From positions 62,001 through 126,000 of the forward strand of contig CBDCHC010000008.1 in assembly GCA_965217075.1 (NCBI GenBank): DNA of 64,000 bases, in the 5' to 3' direction. Positions within the stretch are counted from its first letter, which is position 1. Each line of letters begins with the position of its first letter. Source of the stretch: CBDCHC01 sp965217075 (GTDB lineage: Bacteria; Pseudomonadota; Gammaproteobacteria; PS1; Pseudothioglobaceae). Of the stretch, positions 55,445 to 64,000 are shown one piece after another. Below the pieces are notes generated by a model. The model searched no databases. It had not been told where the DNA came from and saw only the letters and a program-made list of their open reading frames with translations. The translations under genes and the position numbers were made by a program.

Positions 55445-56823
55445 GAAAAATTTTAGTAATAGGTGATTTAATGATAGATAATTATCTATATGGTAATTGC
55501 GATAGAATTTCACCAGAAGCGCCAGTACCAATTATAGATATTTATGCTGAAAAGCTATCTTTAGGTGGTGCTGGCAATGTTGCAAATAATATAATATCAT
55601 TAGGGAGCGATGTTGATATAATAAGTGTAATTGGCGATTGTAGCAATACAAAACAATTATTGTCTATGTTAAGAGCAGCTGGCATAAATAATAAATATCT
55701 AATTATAGAAAAAAACCGTAAAACTGCAAAAAAAAGTAGATTAATGGCAACTCATCAACAAGTTATACGTTTTGACAGTGAAACTATAACTAATATCAAC
55801 AATGTCTCTGAAGAAAAGATTATGCGTATTTATAATAAAATTATTATAAATTATGATTGCGTTATACTTTCTGACTATAACAAAGGATTACTAACAACTA
55901 CATTAGTTAAAAATCTAATTAACACAGCAAATCAATATGCAATTAAAGTATTAATTGACCCTAAAGGCAGTAATTATAGTAAATATAATGGTGCTTATTT
56001 ACTTACCCCTAATAGTAAAGAAGCGAGTATTGCTACAGGTATTATAATTAATGATAAATTGAGTTTAACTAAAGCAATTATAGCATTAAAAAAACAGTGC
56101 AATTTAACTGTATCAATCATCACTATGGGAGAAAAAGGTATAGCAATTTTTGATGATAATTTACGTACACACCCTACTAAGGCTATTGAAGTTTTTGATG
56201 TAACTGGTGCAGGAGACACCGTTATTGCCTCACTTGCTATTGCAATTGCTAATGGCAAAAATATTGATAAAGCAGTTGATTTTGCTAATATAGCAGCTGG
56301 TATTGTAGTTGGCAAAGTTGGTTCGTCTACTACTACTATGAATGAGATAAATGATAAAATTCATAATAAGATTAAGGACTTTGCTGCAATTAATATTATA
56401 GTTAAACAGTTAAAATTAGAACAGAAAAAAATTATTTTCACTAATGGCTGTTTTGATATATTACATTTAGGACATATTAAATACTTACAACAAGCAAAAA
56501 AATTTGGTGATATTTTAATAGTTGGCATTAATAGCGATAAATCTGTTAAAAGATTAAAGGGTGAAAAACGCCCAATTAATCCAGAATTTGATAGAGCATA
56601 TTTATTAAGCTCACTAGACATGATTGATTTTGTAGTATTATTTGCACAAGATACTCCTTATGAATTAATTAAAATAATTCAGCCAGATATATTAGTAAAA
56701 GGCAATGATTATCAACAAAAAGAAGTTGTAGGTAGTGATATAGCCAGACAAGTACAATTAGTAGAATTTATTAAAAATAAAAGTACTACCAATATAATTA
56801 AAAAAATAAAACAACAGTGTTAA
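55441..56823 (+). CDS. hldE: Bifunctional heptose-7-phosphate kinase / heptose-1-phosphate adenylyltransferase
   Basis: The 460-residue fusion starts at GTG 55441. The N-terminal ribokinase-like part (1-310) has LGGAGNVANNI and DVTGAGDTVIA. The C-terminal cytidylyltransferase-like part (about 325-460) has TNGCFDILHLGHIKYL and LKGEKRPINPE. Together they phosphorylate heptose 7-phosphate at C1 and later adenylylate it. With gmhA, gmhB and hldD it completes the ADP-heptose path. Confidence 0.96.
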   Translation: MRKILVIGDLMIDNYLYGNCDRISPEAPVPIIDIYAEKLSLGGAGNVANNIISLGSDVDIISVIGDCSNTKQLLSMLRAAGINNKYLIIEKNRKTAKKSRLMATHQQVIRFDSETITNINNVSEEKIMRIYNKIIINYDCVILSDYNKGLLTTTLVKNLINTANQYAIKVLIDPKGSNYSKYNGAYLLTPNSKEASIATGIIINDKLSLTKAIIALKKQCNLTVSIITMGEKGIAIFDDNLRTHPTKAIEVFDVTGAGDTVIASLAIAIANGKNIDKAVDFANIAAGIVVGKVGSSTTTMNEINDKIHNKIKDFAAINIIVKQLKLEQKKIIFTNGCFDILHLGHIKYLQQAKKFGDILIVGINSDKSVKRLKGEKRPINPEFDRAYLLSSLDMIDFVVLFAQDTPYELIKIIQPDILVKGNDYQQKEVVGSDIARQVQLVEFIKNKSTTNIIKKIKQQC

Positions 56824-57398
56824 AATTTATACAGCAATCATTAACAGAGCATTTAACTACAACTAAAAAAAGTATAGTTATTAATGAAAATAAAATTGAA
56901 GAGACGACTAATATTTGTATAAAAGCGCTTACTACTGGTAATAAAATTATTTTATTTGGCAATGGTGGTAGTGCGGCTGATGCCCAGCATATAGCAGCAG
57001 AATTAGTTGGTAGATATAAACATAATAGACAAGCTTTAGCTGCTATTTCTCTTAGCGCTGATACTTCTGCTATAACCTCTATTGGCAATGATTATGGTTA
57101 TGAACAAATATTTTCACGTCAAATTGAGGCATTAGCTAAAAAAGATGATGTAGTTATTGCAATTAGTACTAGTGGTACTAGTAAAAATGTAATAACTGCA
57201 ATAAAAAAAGCTAAAGAAATTAATTGTAAAATTATTGGTTTAAGTGGGTATGATGGTGGTGATATGAATAAGTTATGCCATATAAATATGGTAGTTAAAA
57301 GCAACAATACTCCAAGAATTCAAGAAACACATATAACTATTGGGCATATTATATGTGAATTAATTGACAAGTTTTTCAATGAAAATAGCAATAGTTAG
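56817..57398 (+). CDS. gmhA: Phosphoheptose isomerase
   Basis: The 193-residue SIS-domain enzyme makes heptose 7-phosphate from sedoheptulose 7-phosphate. NGGSAADAQHIAAELVGR, TSAITSIGNDYGYEQIFSRQ, STSGTSKNV and the terminal QETHITIGHIICELI are clear. GTG 56817 overlaps the hldE stop by 7 bp. It differs from DiaA by the GmhA-type Zn residues in RIQETHIT. Confidence 0.94.
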   Translation: MLKFIQQSLTEHLTTTKKSIVINENKIEETTNICIKALTTGNKIILFGNGGSAADAQHIAAELVGRYKHNRQALAAISLSADTSAITSIGNDYGYEQIFSRQIEALAKKDDVVIAISTSGTSKNVITAIKKAKEINCKIIGLSGYDGGDMNKLCHINMVVKSNNTPRIQETHITIGHIICELIDKFFNENSNS

Positions 57399-58338
57399 AT
57401 TATCAGCCTTAGGTGATATTATTCATTCTTTAATAGTAATAGAATTTTTAGTAAAAGAGTTTAACAATTTAATATTAGATTTTTTTACTGATAAATCATT
57501 TAGTAACATTTTAACTAATAACCCGCATATAAATAATATTTATTTAGTTAATTTAAAATTAGCAAAACAAAAAAAATCACCCTTAATACTTATTCAGGAA
57601 TTAAAAAAATTAAGAAAATATGCTAAATACGATATAGTAATTGACATGCAAGGATTAATAAAATCAGCTGTTGTGGCAAAACTTATTCCATCCACTATAA
57701 CTCTTGGCTTTGATAAATACTCCATACGAGAAAAATTAGCATCTTTTTTTTACAATAAAACTTGTAACATAGATTATAATGCTAATATAGTTTTGCGTAA
57801 TGCTGCCCTAATATCTACAATCCTAAAAGATAAAATAACTAAAGAAGATATTAATAATAAAAAACCAGCATTATATGGCGATAATAAGCAATTTAACTTT
57901 ATCTCAGCTACTGATAAAAACATAGTTTTAATATTAGGTGCATCAAAAAAAAATAAAATTCTACCTATAAAAAAATATGAAATATTAATCAAACAAATAC
58001 ATGCTAATTTTATTATTATTTGGGGTAATAATTATGAGCTTAAACTTGCTAAACAACTAAAACATATTGCACCACATATAACTATAGCTAATAAATTAAC
58101 TCTTAGCTCTTTAGTATCATTGATAAAGCAAGTTAATTTAGTAATAGGAGGAGATACAGGTCCTACTTATATCGCTTGGGCTGTTAATGTGCCATCTATA
58201 GTACTATTTGGAGTAACGCCTTATTATCGCAATTGTTATACTACTAATACTAATAAAATAATTAGCGTTTATCCAAATAATATTGCAAATATTAATGAAA
58301 AAGAAATTATTCTAACTGCTATAAATTTATTAAAATAA
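57379..58338 (+). CDS. Heptosyltransferase (GT9, WaaC-like)
   Basis: The 319-residue GT9 enzyme adds heptose to the inner LPS core. I choose ATG 57379 (KIAIVRLSALGDIIHSLIV, the family start) over the TTG 15 bp upstream. The donor-site segment VIGGDTGPTYIAWAVNVPSIVLFG is typical, with Thr-Gly-Pro in place of the usual Thr-Gly-Leu. It resembles WaaC (heptosyltransferase I) by its D-x2-LHTLPA-like start. It overlaps gmhA by 20 bp. No other Waa transferase is in the window. Confidence 0.85.
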   Translation: MKIAIVRLSALGDIIHSLIVIEFLVKEFNNLILDFFTDKSFSNILTNNPHINNIYLVNLKLAKQKKSPLILIQELKKLRKYAKYDIVIDMQGLIKSAVVAKLIPSTITLGFDKYSIREKLASFFYNKTCNIDYNANIVLRNAALISTILKDKITKEDINNKKPALYGDNKQFNFISATDKNIVLILGASKKNKILPIKKYEILIKQIHANFIIIWGNNYELKLAKQLKHIAPHITIANKLTLSSLVSLIKQVNLVIGGDTGPTYIAWAVNVPSIVLFGVTPYYRNCYTTNTNKIISVYPNNIANINEKEIILTAINLLK

Positions 58339-58438
58339 GAAATATAAATTAAAAAAATAGTTGTGTGCTATAAATTAAATTAAGCTTATTAATTAATAAT
58401 TACTATATAATTCTTAATATTTTTTGACTACTTACACT

Positions 58439-59296
58439 ATGCAAAAAAAAATTTTAGTAACTGGTGGTGCTGGCTTTATTGGTAGTAATTTATGTGAACG
58501 ACTTATAGCAGAAAATAACAAGGTTTATTCTTTAGATAATTATTTTACTGGTAGTAAAAAAAATCACATCACTGGTGTAAATTATATAATAGGAAGCACC
58601 AAAGATATAATGTCCTTAATAGATTTTAACCCTGATATAATTTATCATTTGGGCGAGTATTCACGCGTGGAACAAAGTTTTGATGATATAAAAAAAGTAT
58701 GGCAATTTAATAAAGATGGCACCTTTGCAGTACTTGAATTTGTACGTAAAACAGGAGCAAAATTAATTTATGCTGGTAGTTCAACTAAATTTGGCGATGC
58801 TGGTTTAAGTAGAAACAGCTCTCCTTATGCTTGGAGCAAAGCATCTAATACTGAACTTGTAATTAATTATAGCAACTGGTTTAATATATCTTATGCCATT
58901 ACATATTTTTATAATGTGTATGGTAAAAGAGAAATAAAAAATGGCAAATATGCTACTTTAATTGCATTATTTGCTGAAAGAATAAAAAATAATAAAACCT
59001 TAACTGTAGTAAGTCCTGGCACCCAAAGAAGAAATTTTACCCATATAGACGATATTATTAGCGGCTTAATATTGGTTGGTAATAATGGTTATGGTGATGA
59101 ATTTGGTATAGGTAGTGATGAATCATTTAGCATCTTAGAAATTGCTAGCATGTTTGGTGGCAAAATAGAAATGCTGTCAGACAGAGCTGGCAATAGAATG
59201 GATGCTAAAGTTATAACAACAAAAACTAAATCTTTAGGCTGGAATTCACAGCATACTATAGATGAGTATATTAAACAATTAAAAAATAATCATTAA
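58439..59296 (+). CDS. NAD-dependent sugar epimerase/dehydratase
   Basis: The 285-residue extended SDR starts at ATG 58439 (the upstream TTG is not homologous). It has GGAGFIGSNL (NAD), LDNYFTGSKKN, SSTKFG with a Thr/Lys variation near the catalytic Ser, and YAWSK as YxxxK. It belongs to the UDP-glucose 4-epimerase-like group, but substrate is uncertain. A TATAAT at 58406-58411 suggests a new transcription unit starting the rhamnose block. It is shorter than GalE (about 338). Confidence 0.82.
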   Translation: MQKKILVTGGAGFIGSNLCERLIAENNKVYSLDNYFTGSKKNHITGVNYIIGSTKDIMSLIDFNPDIIYHLGEYSRVEQSFDDIKKVWQFNKDGTFAVLEFVRKTGAKLIYAGSSTKFGDAGLSRNSSPYAWSKASNTELVINYSNWFNISYAITYFYNVYGKREIKNGKYATLIALFAERIKNNKTLTVVSPGTQRRNFTHIDDIISGLILVGNNGYGDEFGIGSDESFSILEIASMFGGKIEMLSDRAGNRMDAKVITTKTKSLGWNSQHTIDEYIKQLKNNH

Positions 59297-59307
59297 TAAT
59301 AAAAAAT

Positions 59308-60192
59308 ATGAAAGGCATAATTTTAGCAGGAGGCAATGGCACTAGACTTTATCCGATTACTAAGGGAATATCTAAGCAATTAGTGCCTATTTATGATAAA
59401 CCAATGATTTATTACCCATTATCAGTTTTAATGTTAGCTAGTATAACTGAAGTGCTTATTATATCTACATCAAATGATTTGCCAAACTTTAAAAAACTTT
59501 TAGGCGATGGTAGCGATATTGGTATGAAATTTAGTTATAAAATACAACCATCTCCAGATGGATTAGCACAAGCTTTTATATTAGGAGCAGATTTTATAGG
59601 TAGTGATGCCGTTTGTTTAGTGTTGGGTGATAATATTTTTTATGGCTCAGGATTAACCAAACTTTTGGCTGCAGGCGTAATAAATGCCACCAAAGATAAT
59701 AATGCTACTATTTTTGGTTATTATGTAAAAGATCCAGAAAGATATGGTGTTGCACAATTTAATGACCAAGGTATGGTAACTTCGCTTGAAGAAAAGCCAA
59801 CTAAGCCAAAATCAAACTATGCAGTTGTAGGGTTGTATTTTTATCCAAACGATGTAGTACAAAAAGCAAAATGCGTCGAACCAAGTAATAGGGGTGAGTT
59901 AGAGATAACAACGCTCAATAAAAATTATCTAAATGAGCATAGATTAAAGGTTAAGCTTATGGGTAGAGGTTATGCTTGGCTTGATACTGGTACGCATGAA
60001 AGCTTAACTGAGGCTAGTATGTTTATACAAACAATAGAAAATAGACAAGCATTAAAAGTAGCATGCATAGAGGAAATAGCATATGAAATGGGTTATATAT
60101 CAAAAAGTAAATTAATAAAATTAGCAACGCCTTTAAAGAAAAATCAATACGGACAATATCTTTTAAAAATAGCTCAGCAAGATCAAATATAA
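59308..60192 (+). CDS. rfbA: Glucose-1-phosphate thymidylyltransferase
   Basis: The 294-residue enzyme makes dTDP-glucose. The pyrophosphorylase signature GGNGTRLYPIT (8-18), KQLVPIYDKPMIYYPLS, PDGLAQAFI and LGDNIFYG are intact, as is LDTGTHESLTEA. It begins the dTDP-L-rhamnose pathway and ends at TAATG, coupled to rfbC. Confidence 0.97.
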   Translation: MKGIILAGGNGTRLYPITKGISKQLVPIYDKPMIYYPLSVLMLASITEVLIISTSNDLPNFKKLLGDGSDIGMKFSYKIQPSPDGLAQAFILGADFIGSDAVCLVLGDNIFYGSGLTKLLAAGVINATKDNNATIFGYYVKDPERYGVAQFNDQGMVTSLEEKPTKPKSNYAVVGLYFYPNDVVQKAKCVEPSNRGELEITTLNKNYLNEHRLKVKLMGRGYAWLDTGTHESLTEASMFIQTIENRQALKVACIEEIAYEMGYISKSKLIKLATPLKKNQYGQYLLKIAQQDQI

Positions 60193-60767
60193 TGAAGTTT
60201 ATCAAAACAAAAATTAAAGATTTAATAATAATAAAACCACAAATATATAATGATAATAGAGGCTATTTTGCTGAAACATTTAGGCAAGACAAATTAGAAA
60301 AATTTATAGGTTATAAAATAAATTTCTGTCAAGAAAATGAGTCTAAAAATTCAAAAGGCACATTAAGAGGTCTGCATTATCAGCTACCACCTTTCGCTCA
60401 AACTAAACTTATACGAGTTACCCATGGCAGGGTTTTAGATGTAGCATTAGATATTAGAAAAAATAGTCCAACATTTGCACAGCACATATCAATTGAATTA
60501 TCTGCTGAAAATAAAAAACAACTATTAATACCAATAGGTTTTGCACATGGGTTTGTAGCGCTTGAAAAAGACACAGTACTATCATATAAAGTAGATAATT
60601 ATTACAACTTAGAGTACGACAATGGGATTGCCTTTAATGATAAAGATTTAAATATAGATTGGTTGTTAACTGCAGATAAATTAAACATATCTACTAAAGA
60701 TAAAAGTCAATTAACGTTAAAAGATACAAGTTTTTTATTTAAATATAGCGCAAATTTATATGCATAA
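60192..60767 (+). CDS. rfbC: dTDP-4-dehydrorhamnose 3,5-epimerase
   Basis: The 191-residue cupin-type epimerase has the catalytic His in GTLRGLHYQLPP, then VLDVALDIRKNSPTF and the general-acid Tyr region in YKVDNYYNLEYDNGIAFND. Start ATG 60192 overlaps rfbA (TAATG), and the end overlaps rfbD by 8 bp. It inverts C3 and C5 of the 4-keto sugar. Confidence 0.96.
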   Translation: MKFIKTKIKDLIIIKPQIYNDNRGYFAETFRQDKLEKFIGYKINFCQENESKNSKGTLRGLHYQLPPFAQTKLIRVTHGRVLDVALDIRKNSPTFAQHISIELSAENKKQLLIPIGFAHGFVALEKDTVLSYKVDNYYNLEYDNGIAFNDKDLNIDWLLTADKLNISTKDKSQLTLKDTSFLFKYSANLYA

Positions 60768-61623
60768 TATTTTAATAACAGGTGCAGCAGGACAATTAGG
60801 TAGCGAATTAAAATGCTTAAGTTCTAATTATAACTATAATTACTTTTTCACCGTAAAAAATACTTTAAATATATTAAATAAAAAAGAGTTAGAATACTTT
60901 CTTCAAACAAACAATATAACATATATTATAAATTGTGCAGCATACACAGCTGTTGATAATGCAGAAAACAATCACAAACATGCTAATAATGTTAATCATC
61001 TAGCAGTTAAAAACTTGGCTTTAATTGCAAAAAAATTAAATATATCATTAATACATATCTCAACTGACTATGTATTTGATGGCAAAAATTATTTACCATA
61101 TCAAGAAAATGATAATACAAATCCTAATAATATATACGGTAGAACTAAACTTGACGGTGAAAATGCAATTATAAAAATTAATCCAACTAATACCATTATT
61201 ATTAGAACATCTTGGCTTTATAGTAATTTTGGCGCTAATTTCTTACAAACTATGCTTAATTTGTCTAAAAAATCAAATACCTTGAATATAGTTTATGATC
61301 AGATTGGGTGCCCTACTTATGCTAAAGATTTAGCAACAGTTATATTAAATATACTACCTAAAATAAATAATAAAAAAGTACAAATTTATCATTATGCAAA
61401 TGAAGGTATTATTACATGGTATGATTTTGCCAAAGCTATATTTGAAATATTAAATATAGCTATAAAAATAAATCCAATTATTACAAAAGACCATCCTACA
61501 ATTGCTATAAGGCCATATTATAGTGCGCTAAATAAAGCAAAAATTAAAAATGATTTTAATATTGTCATACCTTATTGGAAAGATAGTTTAAAAAAATGTT
61601 TAAATACTACCAATGAAAAATAA
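60760..61623 (+). CDS. rfbD: dTDP-4-dehydrorhamnose reductase
   Basis: The 287-residue SDR reduces the 4-keto group to give dTDP-L-rhamnose. NADPH loop GAAGQLGSE (7-15), NCAAYTAVDNAE, STDYVFDG, and YGRTKLDGE as YxxxK. It overlaps rfbC by 8 bp and rfbB by 11 bp. Confidence 0.95.
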   Translation: MHNILITGAAGQLGSELKCLSSNYNYNYFFTVKNTLNILNKKELEYFLQTNNITYIINCAAYTAVDNAENNHKHANNVNHLAVKNLALIAKKLNISLIHISTDYVFDGKNYLPYQENDNTNPNNIYGRTKLDGENAIIKINPTNTIIIRTSWLYSNFGANFLQTMLNLSKKSNTLNIVYDQIGCPTYAKDLATVILNILPKINNKKVQIYHYANEGIITWYDFAKAIFEILNIAIKINPIITKDHPTIAIRPYYSALNKAKIKNDFNIVIPYWKDSLKKCLNTTNEK

Positions 61624-62623
61624 TAAAAACATATTAATAACAGGTGGTGCTGGCTTTATTGGCTCTAACTTTATCCCTTATTTTTTAAAAAAATATAAAA
61701 ATTATACTATTATAAATTTAGATTTACTCACTTATGCAAGTAATTTAACAAACCTAAAAAAATATGAAAATAACTATAGATATAAATTTATTCATGGCGA
61801 TATTTGTAATCGTACTTTAATAGAAACTATATTTAATAAATACAATATAACGGGGGTAATAAATTTTGCAGCTGAATCTCATGTAGATAATAGCATAAAA
61901 AATCCAGAAATTTTTATAAAAACCAATGTTCACGGTACCTTTATTTTGCTTGATGTAGCTTATAAATATTGGATTAAGAATATAAATAATTGCAAAATAA
62001 ATTATAAAAATCATCGCTTTCATCATATATCTACAGATGAGGTATACGGCAGTTTAAATACAACTGATTTATTTACTGAAAATACTCCTTATGCTCCGAA
62101 TTCTCCATATAGTGCATCTAAAGCATCAAGTGATATGATGGTAAGAAGCTATAATAAAACTTATCAATTAAATACTATTATCACTAATTGTTCTAATAAT
62201 TATGGTCCTCAACAGCATAATGAAAAATTAATACCTACAATTATACAAAAAGCACTAAATAATGAAATAATTCCCATTTATGGTGATGGCAAAAATATAC
62301 GAGACTGGCTATATGTAACTGATCATTGCACAGGCATAGATTTAGCGTATCATGCGGGTCGAGCTGGAGAAACTTATAATATAGGTGGTAATAATGAAAA
62401 AACTAACTTAGAAATTGCAGATAAAATTTGCGAGTTATTAGATGAAAAAATTCCACAACAAAAGTCATACAAAAAACTAATTACCCTGATAGAAGATAGA
62501 GCTGGGCATGACAAACGATATGCAGTTGATGCAACAAAAATAAAAAATGAGCTAGGCTGGATAGCAGTTGAAAATTTTAATCATGGTATAATTAAAACTA
62601 TTGATTGGTATCTCAACAAATAA
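61613..62623 (+). CDS. rfbB: dTDP-glucose 4,6-dehydratase
   Basis: The 336-residue SDR converts dTDP-glucose to the 4-keto-6-deoxy sugar. GGAGFIGSN (11-19), NFAAESHVDNSI, STDEVYGSL (catalytic Asp-Glu pair) and YSASKASSD (YxxxK) are all present, with YGPQQHNEKLIP for the nucleotide. The order rfbA-C-D-B differs from the enteric B-D-A-C order. Confidence 0.97.
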   Translation: MKNNKNILITGGAGFIGSNFIPYFLKKYKNYTIINLDLLTYASNLTNLKKYENNYRYKFIHGDICNRTLIETIFNKYNITGVINFAAESHVDNSIKNPEIFIKTNVHGTFILLDVAYKYWIKNINNCKINYKNHRFHHISTDEVYGSLNTTDLFTENTPYAPNSPYSASKASSDMMVRSYNKTYQLNTIITNCSNNYGPQQHNEKLIPTIIQKALNNEIIPIYGDGKNIRDWLYVTDHCTGIDLAYHAGRAGETYNIGGNNEKTNLEIADKICELLDEKIPQQKSYKKLITLIEDRAGHDKRYAVDATKIKNELGWIAVENFNHGIIKTIDWYLNK

Positions 62624-62631
62624 ACTAATTT

Positions 62632-63702
62632 ATGAGTAATAAAATTAAGGTAACAGCTATTATATGCCTTAGTCCATATAGTGGTGGTATGGAACTTGAT
62701 AGTATAAAACTTACCAAAAAACTAAGCAGTTATACAAAAATTATATTAATAGCAAAAGAAAAAAGTTTTATAGCTGATAAAACAAAAAAAATTTATAGTG
62801 ATAAAATTTGCTTAGAAACTATATCTTTTTATAACAACCTTAGTTTTAATATTATTTTTGGTGTAAGAAATATTATCAAAAAATATAATATAAATAATGT
62901 AATATTTTTTGGTGCCAGTGAACTTAAATCTCTTTACTTTTCATTTATAAATCTTAACATCAACCTAATAATACGACATGGTAGCGTAAAAAATACTCCT
63001 AAAAAAGACTATATTCATCAACTGCTTTACAGCAAGGTAAATTATCATGTAAGTATCTGTAAATATTTGCTTAAAAATGTTAGAAAAATTATACCATTTA
63101 GTAAAAATACTCAAGAAAAACTAATATATCCTTCGTTTGTATTTACTAAGCCAAAACATATTTCTCAAAAAAAATTAACAATCCTACATATAAGTAGAAT
63201 TGTACAAAAAAAAGGGCACATAGATGCGATAAAAGCTTGTGAAGTATTAATAATAAATAATATAGACTTTAGATTTAATATTGTAGGAGAACTTAACAAA
63301 AAATATAAAAAAGAATTTATGGAATTTTATGATAACTGTAACTATAAAGATAAAATAAATTTAGTAGGTTTTAAAGATAATGTAGCGCCATATATCCAAG
63401 AAGCAGATATATTTTTATTTCCAAGTTATGGTGAAGGATTTGGCAATGTTTTAATAGAAGCAATTATGAATAATATAATTTGTATAACTTATGATAATAC
63501 TACTTTTCCAGAATTTAAAAAATTAGGTTTATATTTTAAAATGGTAGAAACTGGAAATATACAAGGCTTAAAAGATACTCTTTTAAATAGCGTGAATACC
63601 TTAGAAATAGAAAAAGATAAATCATCTAATAACTATATAATAGCAAAAAAATTATTCCCATTAGAACAAGAAATAAATAAATTTTTAGAAATACTTATAT
63701 AA
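62632..63702 (+). CDS. GT4-family glycosyltransferase
   Basis: The 356-residue GT-B fold enzyme has a Rossmann-like start (IICLSPYSGGMELDSIKLTKKL), a donor half beginning TILHISRIVQKKGH, and the E-x7-E motif in GEGFGNVLIEA. Its place after the rhamnose genes suggests O-antigen or LPS core assembly, possibly with rhamnose as donor, but specificity cannot be read. TAATG coupling links it to the next gene. Confidence 0.88.
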   Translation: MSNKIKVTAIICLSPYSGGMELDSIKLTKKLSSYTKIILIAKEKSFIADKTKKIYSDKICLETISFYNNLSFNIIFGVRNIIKKYNINNVIFFGASELKSLYFSFINLNINLIIRHGSVKNTPKKDYIHQLLYSKVNYHVSICKYLLKNVRKIIPFSKNTQEKLIYPSFVFTKPKHISQKKLTILHISRIVQKKGHIDAIKACEVLIINNIDFRFNIVGELNKKYKKEFMEFYDNCNYKDKINLVGFKDNVAPYIQEADIFLFPSYGEGFGNVLIEAIMNNIICITYDNTTFPEFKKLGLYFKMVETGNIQGLKDTLLNSVNTLEIEKDKSSNNYIIAKKLFPLEQEINKFLEILI

Positions 63703-64000
63703 TGCCATTAACTCTAATTATTAAAAAATTTAAAATAAATATAAACTATTTATTTATGCTGTATGCATTTTGCTTGCCTATATCTAAGGCTGGAGTAAGT
63801 ATATTTGCAGGTTTAATATTATTATATTGGTTATTCAGCAATAACTGGAAATATAAGTGGCTAACATATAAAAATAACTTACTATCTATCACTATTCTGA
63901 TATTTATAGGCTTTAGTGCTTTATCTTTAACATTATTTGGTTATAGTGATTTAAGTTATGCGCTAGACTATATAAGTAAATATTGGCATTTTTTAATAAT
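63702..64000 (+). CDS. O-antigen ligase-like membrane protein, 5' part (cut by window)
   Basis: The frame is open to the right edge (99 codons). It shows at least three hydrophobic segments (YLFMLYAFCLPISKAGVSI, AGLILLYWLF, SITILIFIGFSALSLTLFG). The CLPISKAG pattern followed by GLILLYW is typical of the start of WaaL/O-antigen ligase-family proteins, which attach O-polysaccharide to lipid A-core. A Wzy polymerase is the main alternative. ATG 63702 overlaps the upstream stop (TAATG). Confidence 0.75.
   Translation, partial: MPLTLIIKKFKININYLFMLYAFCLPISKAGVSIFAGLILLYWLFSNNWKYKWLTYKNNLLSITILIFIGFSALSLTLFGYSDLSYALDYISKYWHFLI

Noticed and set aside
1..64000. tRNA, rRNA or CRISPR arrays
   Set aside because: I scanned the gaps by eye and saw no cloverleaf-like sequence, conserved rRNA blocks or regularly spaced repeats; gaps are mostly short and A/T-rich.

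Overview
The window looks like part of the chromosome of a very AT-rich chemolithoautotrophic gammaproteobacterium. The evidence is a form II RuBisCO (cbbM) with cbbQ and cbbO activase genes and a divergent LysR regulator, together with typical gammaproteobacterial housekeeping genes (yggX, rnfH, queF, ligE-type ligase, clpS-clpA, prfC). Form II RuBisCO with CbbQ/CbbO, extreme AT richness and gene decay would fit a sulfur-oxidising lineage of the SUP05/Thioglobaceae and bivalve-symbiont type. That placement is inference, not proof. No rRNA, tRNA or CRISPR array was found.

Layout. (1) 1-7284: a foreign-looking defence island, visibly less AT-rich than the rest. It holds a three-gene ABC three-component (ABC-3C) conflict system cut by the left edge, a 27-codon stub of an hsdR start, a truncated rhuM, a four-helix-bundle gene with an in-frame stop, and an intact type I restriction subunit hsdR. 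(2) 7534-14313: the CO2-fixation block (rhodanese, cbbO, tfoX-like gene, decayed VOC gene, cbbQ with two frameshifts, cbbM, divergent cbbR). (3) 14333-17235: secreted-type ATP-dependent DNA ligase, moaA and a membrane acyltransferase. (4) 17236-23111: a CusCBA/CzcCBA-type metal efflux operon in which the pump and adaptor genes are frameshifted. (5) 23202-49439: dense housekeeping genes including pmbA, corC, rnfH, hisA, pcnB, queF, ftsI-ftsL-rsmH, gmk, yggX, glyQ, dapB, prfC, polA, tadA, guaA, lptG, clpS-clpA and surE. (6) 49463-51387: a multicopper oxidase pseudogene next to a c-type cytochrome. (7) 51454-64000: lipoprotein, plsC, gph, then a long surface-polysaccharide run. That run has a complete ADP-heptose pathway (gmhB-hldD-hldE-gmhA) with a heptosyltransferase, an epimerase, a complete dTDP-L-rhamnose pathway (rfbA-C-D-B), a GT4 glycosyltransferase and the start of an O-antigen-ligase-like gene.

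How it fits together. CbbM fixes CO2, and CbbQ/CbbO would remove inhibitory sugar phosphates from it. Phosphoglycolate made by oxygenation could be recycled through Gph. Housekeeping genes are intact, whereas metal-handling genes (cusA, cusB, multicopper oxidase), a VOC gene and cbbQ carry indels or stops. This pattern fits ongoing loss of accessory genes better than uniform sequencing error, although homopolymer indels need read-level checking. Heptose and rhamnose synthesis implies a normal LPS core and probably an O-antigen, so the cell still maintains a complex outer surface.
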